Below are positions 63,257 to 64,000 of a stretch of DNA of 64,000 bases, in pieces; position 1 is the first letter of the stretch, and every line of letters begins with the position of its first letter. Location: NCBI GenBank assembly GCA_002427815.1, contig DIZF01000032.1:59815-123814 (forward strand), written 5' to 3'. The position numbers were made by a program, and so were the translations under genes. This DNA comes from Ramlibacter tataouinensis. GTDB taxonomy: Bacteria > Pseudomonadota > Gammaproteobacteria > Burkholderiales > Burkholderiaceae_C. The notes below the pieces were generated by a model, which saw only the letters and a program-made list of their open reading frames with translations, was not told the DNA's origin and ran no database searches.

Positions 63257-63868
63257 TTACTTGCGCATGACCTTTTCGGACGGTGTCAGCGCTTCGATGT
63301 AGGCCGGGCGCGAGAAGATGCGCTCGGCGTACTTCAGCAGCGGCGCCGCGTTCTTGGACAATTCGATCCCATAGTAGTCCAGCCGCCACAACAGGGGCGC
63401 GATCGCCACGTCGAGCATCGAAAAATTGTCGCCAAGCATGTACTTGTTCTTGAGGAAGACGGGCGCCAGTTGCGTCAACCGGTCGCGGATGTGCGAACGC
63501 GCCTTCTCCAGAACCTTCTCGTTGCTCTTGGCGGCGCGCGACTCGAGCGTGCTGACGTGGACGAACAACTCCTTCTCGAAATTCAGCAGGAACAGCCGCA
63601 CCCGGGCCCGATCGACCGGGTCGCCGGGCATCAGCTGCGGATGGGGGAAGCGCTCGTCGATGTACTCGTTGATGATGTTCGACTCATACAGGATCAGGTC
63701 GCGCTCGACCAGGATCGGTACCTGGCCGTAGGGGTTCATCACGTTGATGTCTTCCGGCTTGTTGTACAGGTCGACGTCGCGGATCTCGAAATCCATTCCC
63801 TTTTCGAACAGAACAAAACGGCAACGGTGGGAGAAAGGACAGGTGGTCCCCGAATACAGCACCATCAT
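63257..63868 (-). CDS. sspA: Stringent starvation protein A (SspA, GST fold)
   Basis: A 203-residue glutathione-S-transferase-fold protein that binds RNA polymerase and aids stress and acid responses. The N-terminal thioredoxin-like part has MMVLYSGTTCPFSHRCRFVLFEKGMDFEI and NPYGQVPILVERDLILYESNIINEYIDE. The C-terminal helical part ends RPAYIEALTPSEKVMR. I start at the ATG at 63868 with AAGGAG upstream; the longer open frame has no family similarity. The string petC-sspA-sspB is typical of Burkholderiales. Confidence 0.95.
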   Translation of the reverse strand: MMVLYSGTTCPFSHRCRFVLFEKGMDFEIRDVDLYNKPEDINVMNPYGQVPILVERDLILYESNIINEYIDERFPHPQLMPGDPVDRARVRLFLLNFEKELFVHVSTLESRAAKSNEKVLEKARSHIRDRLTQLAPVFLKNKYMLGDNFSMLDVAIAPLLWRLDYYGIELSKNAAPLLKYAERIFSRPAYIEALTPSEKVMRK

Positions 63869-63939
63869 GATGAAGGCTCCTTGAATTAAAAAAGAGCGGG
63901 TCCGTGAGCGGCCCACTCCACATGGCAGGAGTACGCCAA

Positions 63940-63955
63940 TCCGGCGTCAGCCGGA
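63940..63955. repeat. Small hairpin between petC and sspA
   Basis: TCCGGC / GCCGGA (63940-63945 and 63950-63955) form a 6-bp stem with a GTCA loop, 14 bp after the petC stop. It lacks a T run on the minus strand, so it may slow or partly stop transcripts rather than end them. Confidence 0.35.
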
Positions 63956-63968
63956 CCGCGTTTTCACC

Positions 63969-64000
63969 TCAATTAATATCTTTCCAGAAGGCTGCATTGA
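63969..64000 (-). CDS. petC: C-terminal end of cytochrome c1 (PetC), partial
   Basis: Only about nine codons are inside the window, ending NAAFWKDIN and a stop at 63969-63971. The FWKD-type end is usual for the membrane-anchored C-terminus of cytochrome c1, the c-type haem subunit of the bc1 complex. The sspA-sspB neighbours support it. The rest lies beyond the right edge. Confidence 0.7.
   Translation of the reverse strand, partial: NAAFWKDIN

Overview
The window is GC-rich chromosomal DNA from a betaproteobacterium, most likely order Burkholderiales and probably Comamonadaceae. That assignment rests on recognisable gene strings: slmA next to argB, petC-sspA-sspB at the right edge, secA preceded by an M23 peptidase, and an Xps-order type II secretion operon. 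I could not run a phylogeny. I found no insertion sequences, integrases, CRISPR arrays or rRNA genes; one tRNA-Thr(UGU) is present. Genes are packed tightly, with many 1-11 bp start/stop overlaps and several convergent pairs 3-18 bp apart.

Layout. 1-1.9 kb: tail of an Ldh2-like dehydrogenase, slmA and argB. 2-14.3 kb: first polysaccharide block, with a WecA/MraY-like sugar-phosphate transferase, a GT2 glycosyltransferase, rfbB, a 1318-residue methyltransferase/coiled-coil/GT2/GT4 fusion, a GT-C-like membrane protein, and a convergent operon of PpiC-type isomerase, Wzm, Wzt and an odd LpxL/HtrB-like acyltransferase. 14.4-27.2 kb: a secreted protein of unknown family, a small lipoprotein, and a complete type II secretion operon in the order E-F-G-H-I-J-K-L-M-C/N-D. 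27.5-41.2 kb: a GH42-like protein, then a long minus-strand polysaccharide operon holding rfbC, rfbA, rfbD, dTDP-3-amino-sugar genes (FdtB-type transaminase and a WxcM-type acetyltransferase/ketoisomerase fusion) and two three-part sets (GT2, small flippase-like protein, large membrane protein).

41.2-50.7 kb: a neutral-lipid/storage region with a Marinobacter-type fatty acyl-CoA reductase, phasin, patatin-like hydrolase, TetR regulator, TPR protein, hemerythrin-like protein, wax ester synthase/DGAT, acyl-CoA-binding protein, CoA-transferase and a PHA-granule-region protein. 50.8-57.5 kb: peptidases and amidohydrolases with a molybdopterin oxidoreductase and argE. 57.5-64 kb: housekeeping genes coaX, secA, an M23 peptidase, a small DciA-like protein, tRNA-Thr, sspB, sspA and the end of petC.

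How it fits together (inference). RfbA/B/C/D make dTDP-rhamnose. RfbA/B with the transaminase and the WxcM fusion would make a dTDP-3-acetamido-3,6-dideoxyhexose, which the adjacent GtrB-like/GtrA-like/membrane-protein set could load on undecaprenyl phosphate, flip and attach outside. The large fusion plus Wzm/Wzt with a C-terminal sugar-binding extension resembles a capped, ABC-exported polysaccharide. The reductase and WS/DGAT give a plausible acyl-CoA to fatty alcohol to wax ester route, surrounded by storage-granule genes.
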